Shown here one piece after another: positions 1-7,753 of a stretch of 64,000 nucleotides of DNA (positions are counted from its first letter, which is position 1; every line of letters starts with the position of its first letter). The notes under the pieces were generated by a model. It had not been told where the DNA came from. It saw only the letters and a program-made list of their open reading frames with translations, and did no database searches. The DNA is taken from assembly GCF_003233655.1 (NCBI RefSeq), contig NZ_CP029835.1, forward strand, positions 186,001 to 250,000, in the 5' to 3' direction. The DNA comes from Azospirillum ramasamyi. Lineage in GTDB: Bacteria > Pseudomonadota > Alphaproteobacteria > Azospirillales > Azospirillaceae. Made by a program: the position numbers and the translations under genes.

Positions 1-68
1 AGCGCCGTCTGGCGGTCGTCCACCGGGGCGATCTGCTGGGGCAGGAGGGGCGGGGATTGCGGCGTCAT
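1..68 (-). CDS. possible N-terminus of a minus-strand gene, cut by the window edge
   Basis: An open frame on the minus strand starts with ATG at 68 and runs off the window start, reading MTPQSPPLLPQQIAPVDDRQ and onward. Only 22 codons are visible, so no family can be assigned. No clear ribosome binding site precedes the ATG. It would be divergent from the dehydrogenase at 439. It may equally be non-coding. Confidence 0.3.
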   Translation of the reverse strand, partial: MTPQSPPLLPQQIAPVDDRQTA

Positions 69-258
69 GGCGGGCGGGATCCGTCGTTTCCCGGCAAATT
101 GGCTTTTCCCGGCAAATTGGCACCCTTCGCCGTCCCGGCGCCAGAGTTTCCGTTTCCGATCCCCCCTGCGGAAGGGAGGGTTGCGCAAAGCCACGGCGCT
201 CGCCACACATTCGGCTGCCGCAGGCGGTCCGCCCGTCCGGGCGGCACAACCCTGTGAT

Positions 259-294
259 ACCGCCGAGCGTAAGTTCTGACTTATGCTCGGCGGT
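259..294. repeat. imperfect inverted repeat (hairpin), first half of a dispersed element
   Basis: Arms ACCGCCGAGCGTAAG (259-273) and CTTATGCTCGGCGGT (280-294) pair with one G-T wobble around a 6-base loop. The inner part GAGCGTAA...TTATGCTC has the same ends as the hairpins at 373-406 and 5721-5754, which suggests one element family. Confidence 0.7.
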
Positions 295-330
295 AAGGGC
301 CGCGACTGCGGCCCCGCAGGCCCATGCCTG

Positions 331-406
331 CGAAGGCAAGCGGCCGGACGGCCGCGCCCGCCGTTTGAGGGTGAGCGTAAAGTCTGATGTGTCAGACTTT
401 ACGCTC
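331..406. repeat. dispersed repeat element copy A: 41-base module plus perfect 15-bp hairpin
   Basis: Bases 331-371 match 34966-35006 at 39 of 41 positions. They are followed by a perfect inverted repeat, GAGCGTAAAGTCTGA (373-387) and its complement (392-406), with loop TGTG. The block ending GCCGTTTGAGGG followed by a GAGCRTAAA hairpin and GATGANATGA is shared with 5702-5765. The hairpin lies about 20 bases upstream of the Shine-Dalgarno of the next gene, so it may affect its mRNA. Confidence 0.75.
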
Positions 407-438
407 GATGATATGAAGCGTCTTCAAGGAGCGGCAGG

Positions 439-1803
439 ATGAGCTCAGCGGACACCGCAGCCGATCTCCAGGCGCCCGACATCCGGTCTCTGGAAAGCGC
501 CTATCGCGGCCGCGGCGCGCGGGTGGCGGTGATCGGGCTCGGCTATGTCGGGCTGCCGCTGGCCCTGGCTCTGACCGGGGCCGGGTTCACCGTCACCGGC
601 TTCGACATCGACCCGGCCAAGGCGGCGGCGCTGAACGGCGGGCGCTCCTACATCCGGCAGATCGACGACGGGCGCGTCGCCCAGGCGGTGGCGACCGGGC
701 GGTTCCGGGCGACGGCCGACGCCGACGAATTCGCCGCCTGCGACGCCGTGATCGTCTGCGTGCCCACGCCCTTGTCGCCGCAGCGCGAGCCCGACCTGAG
801 CTTCGTCGAGGCCTCCACCCGGCTGATCCGCGACCGGCTGCGGCCGGGACAGCTGGTGGTGCTGGAATCGACCACCTGGCCCGGCACCACCGACGAGGTG
901 ATGCGGCCGATCCTGGAGGAGACCGGACTGGTCAGCGGGCGCGACTTCTTCCTGGCCTATTCGCCCGAGCGCGAGGATCCCGGCAACATCACCTTCACCA
1001 CCAGCACCATCCCCAAGGTGGTCGGCGCCGACGACGAGGGCGCGCGGCTGCTGGCGGTGGCGCTCTACGAGCAGGTGGTGCCGCAGGTGGTGCCGGTGTC
1101 CGGCACGCGGACGGCGGAGGCGACCAAGCTGACCGAAAACATCTTCCGCTCGGTCAACATCGCCCTGATGAACGAGCTGAAGATCGTCTTCGAGCCGATG
1201 GGCATCGACATCTGGGAGGTGATCGAGGCGGCGAAGACCAAGCCCTTCGGCTTCATGCCCTTCTATCCCGGCCCCGGTCTGGGCGGGCACTGCATCCCGA
1301 TCGACCCCTTCTACCTGACCTGGAAGGCGCGCGAGTACCAGATCTCCACCCGCTTCATCGAGCTGGCGGGAGAGGTCAACACGATGATGCCGCGCCATGT
1401 GGTCGACCGGCTGGCCCTGGCGCTCGACCGGCGTTCCGGGATCGGGCTCAGCCGCGCCCGCATCCTGCTGGTCGGCATGGCCTACAAGAAGAACGTCGAC
1501 GACAGCCGGGAGTCACCGGGGCTGCGGCTGATGGAGATGCTGCTGGAGCGCGGGGCGGCGGTCGACTACCACGACCCCTTCATCCCGGTGCTGCCGGTCA
1601 CCCGCGAGCATGCGGCCCTCGCCGGACGCCGCTCGGTCGAGTGGACGGCGGAGACGCTGGCGGGCTTCGACGCGGCGGTGATCGTCACCGACCATGACGG
1701 GATCGACTACCCGAGCCTGGCCGCCCATTGCCCGCTGGTGGTCGACACCCGCAACGCGATGCGGGCGGTCGGGGGCTTCGCCGACCGCATCGTCAAGGCT
1801 TGA
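439..1803 (+). CDS. wbpA: UDP-N-acetylglucosamine 6-dehydrogenase (WbpA-like nucleotide-sugar dehydrogenase)
   Basis: Cytosolic NAD-dependent enzyme that oxidises C6 of UDP-GlcNAc (or a close UDP-hexose) to the uronic acid used in O-antigen or exopolysaccharide. The 454-residue protein has the N-terminal Rossmann motif VIGLGYVGLP at 31-40, the central dimerisation domain, and the catalytic cysteine (about residue 285) in GGHCIPIDPFY. This GHCIPIDPFYLTWKA context is typical of WbpA/WecC-type enzymes rather than UDP-glucose dehydrogenase. A good ribosome site (AAGGAG, 427-432) supports the ATG at 439. It stands alone, ending convergently with the DUF2076 gene. UDP-ManNAc dehydrogenase is a possible alternative specificity. 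The family is certain, the exact substrate less so. Confidence 0.9.
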   Translation: MSSADTAADLQAPDIRSLESAYRGRGARVAVIGLGYVGLPLALALTGAGFTVTGFDIDPAKAAALNGGRSYIRQIDDGRVAQAVATGRFRATADADEFAACDAVIVCVPTPLSPQREPDLSFVEASTRLIRDRLRPGQLVVLESTTWPGTTDEVMRPILEETGLVSGRDFFLAYSPEREDPGNITFTTSTIPKVVGADDEGARLLAVALYEQVVPQVVPVSGTRTAEATKLTENIFRSVNIALMNELKIVFEPMGIDIWEVIEAAKTKPFGFMPFYPGPGLGGHCIPIDPFYLTWKAREYQISTRFIELAGEVNTMMPRHVVDRLALALDRRSGIGLSRARILLVGMAYKKNVDDSRESPGLRLMEMLLERGAAVDYHDPFIPVLPVTREHAALAGRRSVEWTAETLAGFDAAVIVTDHDGIDYPSLAAHCPLVVDTRNAMRAVGGFADRIVKA

Positions 1804-1814
1804 AGGCCTGCAGC

Positions 1815-1848
1815 CCGCGGAAGGAGGGCCCGCCGCCCCCTCCCGCGG
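1815..1848. terminator. possible bidirectional terminator hairpin
   Basis: Between two convergent genes, CCGCGG-AA-GGAGGG (1815-1828) pairs imperfectly with CCTCCCGCGG (1839-1848). There is no T-run, so factor-independent termination is not assured; the position at a convergent junction is the main support. Confidence 0.35.
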
Positions 1849-1861
1849 ACCGCTGCGCGGC

Positions 1862-2521
1862 TCAGAACTCCTCGTCGCCGCCGAAATCGCTCCAGCCGCT
1901 GTCCTCGACCGCCTGCTCGGCATGGTCGGTGGCGGCGGTGGCCGCGTCGGTCGCTGCGCCGGCAGCCTCACCCGCCACCGCCTCGCCGCCCGAGAACATG
2001 CTGGACAGCGCGCTGCCGATCAGCATGCCGCCGGCCACGCCGGCCGCCGTCTGCATGGCGCCGGCCATGAAGCCGCCGCCGGCCCGCGGCGGCTGCTGGC
2101 CATAGCCCGGAGTGCCGGGAGCGGCGGACGGACGGCCCCAGGGGGAACCGGCCGGCATGGCCGCCTGGGCGGCGGCGGCGGGACGCTGCGGCTGCGGCTG
2201 CGGCGCGGCGGCAGCGGCGGGACGGCTGGCGCCGCCGAACAGGCTGCCGAACAGACCGCCGCCGGACTGGGCCGGGGCGGCAGCGGCGGCGGGACGCTCG
2301 CGCAGCTGGCGCTCCAGCTCCTCATTGCGGCTCTGGGAGGCGGCGAGCGCCTGCTCCATCATCACGATGGCCTGCGCCATCAGATAGGGAGCGGCCGGCT
2401 GGCGGGCGATCCGATCGCGGATCAGCGCCTCGGCCTCGGGATCGCGCGGGCCGGATTGCGCCTCGGCCTGATGCAGCTTGGCGAACAGGTCGTCGATGAT
2501 CTGGCGTTCGGTCTGGTCCAT
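1862..2521 (-). CDS. DUF2076 family protein
   Basis: A 219-residue protein of the DUF2076 family, whose function is unknown. The N-terminal region MDQTERQIIDDLFAKLHQAE, with alternating charged and hydrophobic residues, is the typical family start. An Ala/Pro/Gly-rich middle follows, then a glycine-rich hydrophobic stretch containing FMAGAMQTAAGVAGGMLIG, and an acidic tail ending SGWSDFGGDEEF. The ATG at 2521 is chosen because family members begin this way; an ATG six codons upstream (2539) is possible. Neither has a strong ribosome site. It faces away from the radical-SAM gene and ends against wbpA, so it is probably its own transcription unit. Confidence 0.8.
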   Translation of the reverse strand: MDQTERQIIDDLFAKLHQAEAQSGPRDPEAEALIRDRIARQPAAPYLMAQAIVMMEQALAASQSRNEELERQLRERPAAAAAPAQSGGGLFGSLFGGASRPAAAAAPQPQPQRPAAAAQAAMPAGSPWGRPSAAPGTPGYGQQPPRAGGGFMAGAMQTAAGVAGGMLIGSALSSMFSGGEAVAGEAAGAATDAATAATDHAEQAVEDSGWSDFGGDEEF

Positions 2522-2985
2522 GGCGATGCTCGTCTTCATGAAGAGGTTGTGGAAGGGATGAATGAAAAATTCCCGCAGCCGCCGCCGACCCCGACCGCCC
2601 GAAGCGGCGCCAGGCGCGGGCGGCGCGCCGGAGGGACGGCGCGCGTCGGGGACATGCCGGAAGCGGAAGGGGGTGGGAACCGGGTGCGGGATCTCAGGGG
2701 TGAGGACATCAGTCCCTCCAAGTGCGGTCACGCCCGTCGGCGCAAAGGCAGGTGAAGAGATCCGACATCGCGACCACGTCTAAGTCGCCAGAGGGGCCCG
2801 GATCCAAGTGATTGAGCACGTGGCCCCGCCCCACTTTCCTGTCAAGACGGCGCCCCCACAATTTGCCGGCGGAAGGAGCCGGGCCGGACCGCCGAAGGCG
2901 CGATTTCGCCCCCGCCATTCGGCTTGCCTTTTCCCCTTGAAAGAACATATTGCGAACATCGGCAAGGGAGAGGGAAGCCCCGACA
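2522..2985. other. divergent intergenic region
   Basis: About 460 bases between the DUF2076 gene (minus) and the radical-SAM gene (plus). Frames crossing it lack convincing content. It should hold both promoters; the only candidate seen is at 2924-2951. Confidence 0.5.
2924..2951 (+). promoter_or_regulatory. possible sigma-70-like promoter of the radical-SAM/UdgX pair
   Basis: TTGCCT (2924-2929), a 16-base spacer and CATATT (2946-2951) lie about 35 bases before the chosen GTG start, in a locally AT-richer patch. The match is partial and unproven. Confidence 0.3.
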
Positions 2986-4197
2986 GTGGATGACGCGCTG
3001 CTCGACAAGCTCGGGATTCTGGCCGACGCGGCGAAGTACGACGCCTCCTGTGCGTCCTCGGGCGCCAAGCGGCGGACGGGCGGACCGGACGGCATCGGCT
3101 CGACCACCGGGGCCGGCATCTGCCACGCCTATACGCCGGACGGACGTTGCGTCTCGCTGCTCAAGATCCTGCTGACCAACTATTGCCTGTTCGACTGCGC
3201 CTACTGCATCAACCGCCGCTCCTCCAACGTGCGGCGGGCGCGGTTCAGCGTGGACGAGGTGGTTCGGCTGACTCTGGGCTTCTACAAGCGCAACTGCATC
3301 GAGGGGCTGTTCCTGTCCTCCGGCATCATCCGCTCGCCCGATCACACCATGGAGCAGCTGATGCTGGTGGCGCGCACGCTGCGGCGCGACCATGGCTTCG
3401 CCGGCTACATCCACCTGAAGACCATCCCGGAGGCCAGCCCCTGGCTGATCGAGCAGGCCGGGCTGTGGGCCGACCGGCTGTCGATCAACCTGGAACTCGC
3501 CTCCGACCGCAGCCTGAAGGAGTTCGCGCCGGAGAAGGACGGCGGCGCGATCAAGGCGGTGATGGGACAGGTCGGCGAGCGCATCCTGGAAGCCAAGGAG
3601 GAAAAGCGCCGCTTCTCCCCCGCCGGGCAGAGCACCCAGATGATCGTCGGCGCCGACGCCTCCACCGACCTGTCGGTGCTGGAGACCAGCGACACGCTCT
3701 ACCGCCGCTATGGGCTGCGCCGGGTCTATTACTCCGCCTTCAGCCCGATCCCGGAGGCGAGTTCCGCCCTGCCGGCCAAGCCGCCGCCGCTCCAGCGCGA
3801 GAACCGGCTGTACCAGGCCGACTGGCTGCTGCGCCATTACGGCTTCACGGTGGAGGAGATCGCCGCCGGGGGCGAGGGCGGGATGCTGGATCTGGGCATC
3901 GACCCCAAGCTGGCCTGGGCCCTGAAGAACCGCGAGCGCTTCCCGGTCGACGTCAACAGCGCCGACCGCGAGATGCTGCTGCGCGTGCCGGGGCTGGGGG
4001 CGCGGGCGGTCGACAGGATCGTCGAGGCGCGGCGCCACACGAGCTTGCGGCTGGAGGATGTGGCCCGGCTGTCGTCCGGGCTGAAGCGGGCGCGCGCCTT
4101 CCTGATCGCCGCCGACCACCATCCGGGCGGGCTGACCGACCGCGCCGACCTGCGGCAAAGGCTGGTGCCGCCGCCCAGGCAGCTCAGCCTGTTCTGA
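2986..4197 (+). CDS. putative DNA modification/repair radical SAM protein (UdgX partner)
   Basis: A radical S-adenosylmethionine protein of the family that is regularly encoded next to UdgX-type uracil-DNA glycosylases; its exact reaction is not established. The 4Fe-4S motif is CLFDCAYC (C-x3-C-x2-C) early in the protein. A helix-hairpin-helix DNA-binding segment (VNSADREMLLRVPGLGARAV) lies near the C-terminus. The frame is open from a TTG at 2950, but the GTG at 2986 is preferred because GGGAGAGGGAAG lies just upstream and VDDALLDKLGILADAAKYD resembles the family N-terminus. It is followed after 3 bases by the UdgX fusion gene, so the two are co-transcribed. No frameshift or lost motif was seen. 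Confidence 0.88.
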   Translation: MDDALLDKLGILADAAKYDASCASSGAKRRTGGPDGIGSTTGAGICHAYTPDGRCVSLLKILLTNYCLFDCAYCINRRSSNVRRARFSVDEVVRLTLGFYKRNCIEGLFLSSGIIRSPDHTMEQLMLVARTLRRDHGFAGYIHLKTIPEASPWLIEQAGLWADRLSINLELASDRSLKEFAPEKDGGAIKAVMGQVGERILEAKEEKRRFSPAGQSTQMIVGADASTDLSVLETSDTLYRRYGLRRVYYSAFSPIPEASSALPAKPPPLQRENRLYQADWLLRHYGFTVEEIAAGGEGGMLDLGIDPKLAWALKNRERFPVDVNSADREMLLRVPGLGARAVDRIVEARRHTSLRLEDVARLSSGLKRARAFLIAADHHPGGLTDRADLRQRLVPPPRQLSLF

Positions 4198-4200
4198 CCC

Positions 4201-5673
4201 ATGGGGCGCCCCATGTACCGCACCATGTACCGCATGGACTTGAAGGACGGCGCCGACCTGGACGGCTTCCGCCGCGCGCTGCGCGGGCTGGTCGCGCTCG
4301 GCGTCGAACCGGACGAGGTGGTGTGGAGCGGCGGGGCGGCGCCGTCGCTGTTCGGCGATGCCGCTCCTCTGCCGGCGGACGCGCCGCCGGTATCGCTGCC
4401 GCGGCCGGTGGGGGCGCTGATCGAAAGCGTGGTCTGCCACCGCGATCCGGAACGCTATGCCCTGCTGCATCGGCTGGTCCGGCGGGTGGTTCGGGGGGAG
4501 CGCGGCATCCTCGACCACCATGCCGACCCGCTGGTCCACCGGCTGGCGCTGCTGGACAAGGCGGTGCGGCGCGACCTGCACAAGATGCACGCCTTCCTGC
4601 GCTTCCGCGAGCTGCGGGATCCGGCCAACTCCGAAGGTCCGGGGAGCGAGCGCTACGTCGCGTGGTTCGAGCCCGACCATTTCATCGTCGAGGCCGCCGC
4701 TCCCTTCTTCGTCGAACGGTTCGAGAGCCTGGTCTGGTCGATCCTGACGCCGGTGGGATCGCTGCATTGGGACCGGCGGTCGCTGACCGTCGGGCCGGCG
4801 GCGGCGAAGCCGGAAGGGCTCGACCGCGACGACCGCTTCGCCGAGGGCTGGCAACGCTACTACGAGAGCACCTTCAACCCGGCGCGGGTGAACCCCACGG
4901 CGATGCGGGCGGAGATGCCGCGGAAATACTGGGCCAACCTGCCGGAAGCCGCCGCCATTCCGGCCATGATCCGCTCCGCCCCCGCCCGCGTGCAGGCGAT
5001 GATCGAGGCCGAAGCCGCCGCCCCGCGCCGCCGCAACCCCGACAAGGCCGTCGCCGCCATGGCCCGGCAGGAGCCGGCGACGCTGGCCGAGTTGAACCGC
5101 ATCATCCTCGCCGCAGAACCAATGATATCGGGCCCGCCGGTGCCGGGGGCGGCGCAGGCGGTGCTGGGCGAGGGGCCGGAAGGGGCGGCCATCGCCATCG
5201 TCGGCGAACAGCCCGGCGACCGGGAGGATGTGGAGGGCCGCCCCTTCGTCGGTCCCGCCGGGCAGCTGCTGACCCGCGCGCTGGAGGAGGCCGGGATCGA
5301 GCGCGGCGCCGCCTACCTGACCAACGCGGTGAAGCATTTCAAGTTCGTCGCCCGCGGCAAGCGCCGCCTGCACCAGTCGCCGACCGCCGGCGAGGTGAAG
5401 CATTACCGCTGGTGGCTGATGAGGGAACTGGCCTTCGTCCGCCCGCGTCTGGTGGTGACGCTGGGCGCCACCGCGGCGCTCGCGCTGACCGGACGCAGCG
5501 TGTCCGTCCTGCGGGAGCGCGGGCCGATGGACTTCGGCGAGTGGAACGGCTTCGTCACCGTCCACCCGTCCTACCTGCTGCGCCTGCCGGCCGGGGAGGA
5601 AGCGGAGCGGGCCTATCGCGACTTCGTCGCCGACCTGCGGCGGGCGCGGGAGATGGTGGAGGGGACGGGCTGA
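4201..5673 (+). CDS. udgX: DUF4130 / UdgX-type uracil-DNA glycosylase fusion protein
   Basis: A 490-residue two-domain protein. The first half (about 1-240) is the DUF4130 domain that accompanies the radical SAM partner. The second half (about 320-490) is a family-4-like uracil-DNA glycosylase: GEQPGDREDVEGRPFVGPAG, then the UdgX signature loop GKRRLHQSP, and the late motif VHPSYLLRLP. In studied UdgX proteins the histidine of the KRRxH loop forms a covalent bond with the deoxyribose after uracil removal, and that histidine is present here. Starts further in (Met5, Met9 or Met12) are possible because the first dozen residues are not conserved-looking. It is coupled to the upstream radical SAM gene. 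Family assignment is confident; the biological role is inferred as repair or tagging of uracil DNA. Confidence 0.88.
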   Translation: MGRPMYRTMYRMDLKDGADLDGFRRALRGLVALGVEPDEVVWSGGAAPSLFGDAAPLPADAPPVSLPRPVGALIESVVCHRDPERYALLHRLVRRVVRGERGILDHHADPLVHRLALLDKAVRRDLHKMHAFLRFRELRDPANSEGPGSERYVAWFEPDHFIVEAAAPFFVERFESLVWSILTPVGSLHWDRRSLTVGPAAAKPEGLDRDDRFAEGWQRYYESTFNPARVNPTAMRAEMPRKYWANLPEAAAIPAMIRSAPARVQAMIEAEAAAPRRRNPDKAVAAMARQEPATLAELNRIILAAEPMISGPPVPGAAQAVLGEGPEGAAIAIVGEQPGDREDVEGRPFVGPAGQLLTRALEEAGIERGAAYLTNAVKHFKFVARGKRRLHQSPTAGEVKHYRWWLMRELAFVRPRLVVTLGATAALALTGRSVSVLRERGPMDFGEWNGFVTVHPSYLLRLPAGEEAERAYRDFVADLRRAREMVEGTG

Positions 5674-5701
5674 CGGCCGTCGGCCGCTGCCGGATGCGGT
5701 G

Positions 5702-5765
5702 GCCGCCGTTTGAGGGCAAAGAGCATAAAGCCTGATCTGTCAGGCTTTATGCTCGATGAGATGAC
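5702..5765. repeat. dispersed repeat element copy B with perfect 15-bp hairpin
   Basis: GCCGCCGTTTGAGGG (5702-5716) is followed by a perfect inverted repeat, GAGCATAAAGCCTGA (5721-5735) and its complement (5740-5754), with loop TCTG, then GATGAGATGA. The layout matches copy A at 331-406, but both arms differ by compensating changes, so the stem is kept while the sequence drifts. It sits between the convergent udgX and cysNC genes, where it could also end transcription. Confidence 0.75.
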
Positions 5766-5791
5766 AAGGTCAGTTCAAGCGTTCGCCGGTA

Positions 5792-7753
5792 TCAGATCAC
5801 CTCCCGGCGCCGCAGTTCCCCGATCACCTGGGCGACCATCTCGTCGGTGCCGTGCTCGGCCCCCTTCAGCGTGATCTCCGGGGCTTCCGGCGGCTCGTAG
5901 GCGCTGTCGATGCCGGTGAAGTTGGGGAGCTGGCCGGATCTTGCCTTCCTGTACAGCCCCTTGGGGTCGCGGGCTTCGCAGACCTCCAGCGGGGTGTCCA
6001 TGAAGATCTCCAGGAACTCGCCGTCCTCCACCAGGGAACGCGCCATGCGGCGCTCCTCGCGGAAGGGGGAGATGAAGCTGACCAGCACGATCAGCCCGGC
6101 CTCCACCATCAGCTTCGCCACCTCCGCCACCCGGCGGATGTTCTCCACCCGGTCCTCGTCGGTGAAGCCCAGATCCTTGTTCAGGCCGTGGCGGACATTG
6201 TCGCCGTCCAGGATCATGGTGCGGCGGCCGAGCCGGTGCAGCTCCTGCTCCAGCCGGTCGGCGACGCTGGACTTGCCGGAGCCGGACAGGCCGGTGAACC
6301 ACAGCACGCAGGGCTTCTGCAGTTCCCCCGCCCGCGCCGCCTTGTCGACCTTCGAGGCGTGGCGGTGGATGTTCGACGCCCGGCGCAGCGGGAAGCGGAT
6401 CATGCCGCAGCCGGCGGTGGCGTTGGTCAGCCGGTCGATCAGGATGAAGCTGCCGGTCTCGCGGCTGTCGGCATAGGCGTCGAACGGGATCGGCCGGTCG
6501 AGCGCCAGATTGCAGAAGCCGACGTCGTTCAGGTCCAGATGCTTGGCGGCGGCGTGTTCCTGGGTGTTGACGTTGATGGTGTGCTTCAGCTCCGTCACCT
6601 GGGCGCCGACCATCGCCGTGCCGGCCCGCAGCAGATAGGAGCGGCCGGGCAGCAGCGGCTGCTCGTCCATCCACACCACATGGGCGGCGAACTGGTCGGC
6701 CACCTCCGGCCGGCCAGCCGCGGCGACGATCATGTCGCCGCGGCTGGCGTCGACCTCGTCGGCCAGCACCAGGGTGACGGCCTGTCCGGGCAGCGCCGTC
6801 TCCAGATCGCCGTCCATGGTGACGATCCGCGCCACCCGGCTGGTCCGCCCGCCGGGCAGGACGGCGACGTCGTCGCCGACGCGCACCGGGCCGCCGGCCA
6901 CCGTGCCGCAGAAGCCGCGGAAATCCTGGTTCGGCCGGTTCACCCACTGCACCGCCATGCGGAAGGAGCCGAGCTTCTCCTCCGCCGCGGCGTCCACGCT
7001 CTCCAGATGGCCGAGCAGGGTGGGGCCGCCGTACCAGCCCATGCACTCCGACGGCTTGGTGACGTTGTCGCCGGTGAGCGCCGAGACCGGGATGCAGGTG
7101 ACGCCGGTGAGGCCGATGCGCTCCGCGAAGACGCGGTAGTCGGCGGCGATGCGCTCGAAGGTCTCGCGGTCCCAGCCCACGGCGTCCATCTTGTTGACCG
7201 CCAGCACGACATGGCGCACGCCCAGCAGCGAGACGATGGTGCTGTGTCGCCGGGTCTGGGTCAGCACGCCTTTGCGCGCGTCGACCAGCAGAACCGCGGC
7301 GTCGGCGGTGGAGGCGCCGGTGACCATGTTGCGGGTGTACTGCTCGTGGCCCGGCGTGTCGGCGACGATGAACTTGCGGCGGTCGGTGGTGAAGAAGCGG
7401 TAGGCGACGTCGATGGTGATGCCCTGCTCACGCTCCGCCGCCAGCCCGTCGACCAGCAGGGCGAGGTCGAGCTGGCCGGCGCCGGTGGTGCCGAAGCGGC
7501 CGGAATCCGCCTCCAGGCTGGCCAGCTGGTCCTCGAACAGGCATTTGCAGTCGTAGAGCAGCCGGCCGATCAGCGTCGATTTGCCGTCGTCCACCGAGCC
7601 GCAGGTGATGAAGCGCAGCAGATCCTTGCCGTTCTGGCGGGCCAGATACTCCCGCACCTCGGCGGCGGCATCCGCGGGAGCGATGCCCGAGGCCGCGGTA
7701 TCGGCAGGAGCGGCATCGGCGGAAACGGCGACGGGATCGAGATCCTTCAGCAT
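5792..7753 (-). CDS. cysNC: bifunctional sulfate adenylyltransferase subunit 1 / adenylylsulfate kinase (CysNC, NodQ type)
   Basis: A 653-residue fusion. The N-terminal GTPase of ATP sulfurylase has P-loop GSVDDGKST (52-60), DTPGHEQY (132-139) and NKMD (187-190). The C-terminal APS kinase has a second P-loop, GLSGSGKS, near 488-495, and the downstream FISPFREERRMAR. With CysD it converts sulfate and ATP to APS and then PAPS, the sulfate donor. Its start ATG shares one base with the cysD stop (TGATG), so translation is coupled. The same fusion is known from rhizobial NodQ. The neighbouring sulfotransferase suggests that PAPS is used here for sulfating a glycan, not only for cysteine synthesis. 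The assignment is firm. Confidence 0.95.
   Translation of the reverse strand: MLKDLDPVAVSADAAPADTAASGIAPADAAAEVREYLARQNGKDLLRFITCGSVDDGKSTLIGRLLYDCKCLFEDQLASLEADSGRFGTTGAGQLDLALLVDGLAAEREQGITIDVAYRFFTTDRRKFIVADTPGHEQYTRNMVTGASTADAAVLLVDARKGVLTQTRRHSTIVSLLGVRHVVLAVNKMDAVGWDRETFERIAADYRVFAERIGLTGVTCIPVSALTGDNVTKPSECMGWYGGPTLLGHLESVDAAAEEKLGSFRMAVQWVNRPNQDFRGFCGTVAGGPVRVGDDVAVLPGGRTSRVARIVTMDGDLETALPGQAVTLVLADEVDASRGDMIVAAAGRPEVADQFAAHVVWMDEQPLLPGRSYLLRAGTAMVGAQVTELKHTINVNTQEHAAAKHLDLNDVGFCNLALDRPIPFDAYADSRETGSFILIDRLTNATAGCGMIRFPLRRASNIHRHASKVDKAARAGELQKPCVLWFTGLSGSGKSSVADRLEQELHRLGRRTMILDGDNVRHGLNKDLGFTDEDRVENIRRVAEVAKLMVEAGLIVLVSFISPFREERRMARSLVEDGEFLEIFMDTPLEVCEARDPKGLYRKARSGQLPNFTGIDSAYEPPEAPEITLKGAEHGTDEMVAQVIGELRRREVI

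Larger units (their letters stand above)
69..438. other. intergenic region with two hairpins, no convincing gene
   Basis: About 370 bases without a supported gene. Short frames here overlap each other and have no recognisable content. The stretch holds two inverted repeats (259-294 and 373-406) and a 41-base module (331-371) that recurs near 34966. It should also hold the promoter of the dehydrogenase gene at 439, but no clear -35/-10 pair was seen. Confidence 0.6.

Noticed and set aside
57..442. Small frames of 60-70 codons at the start of the window
   Set aside because: They overlap in several frames, have no ribosome sites and cover the hairpin repeats.
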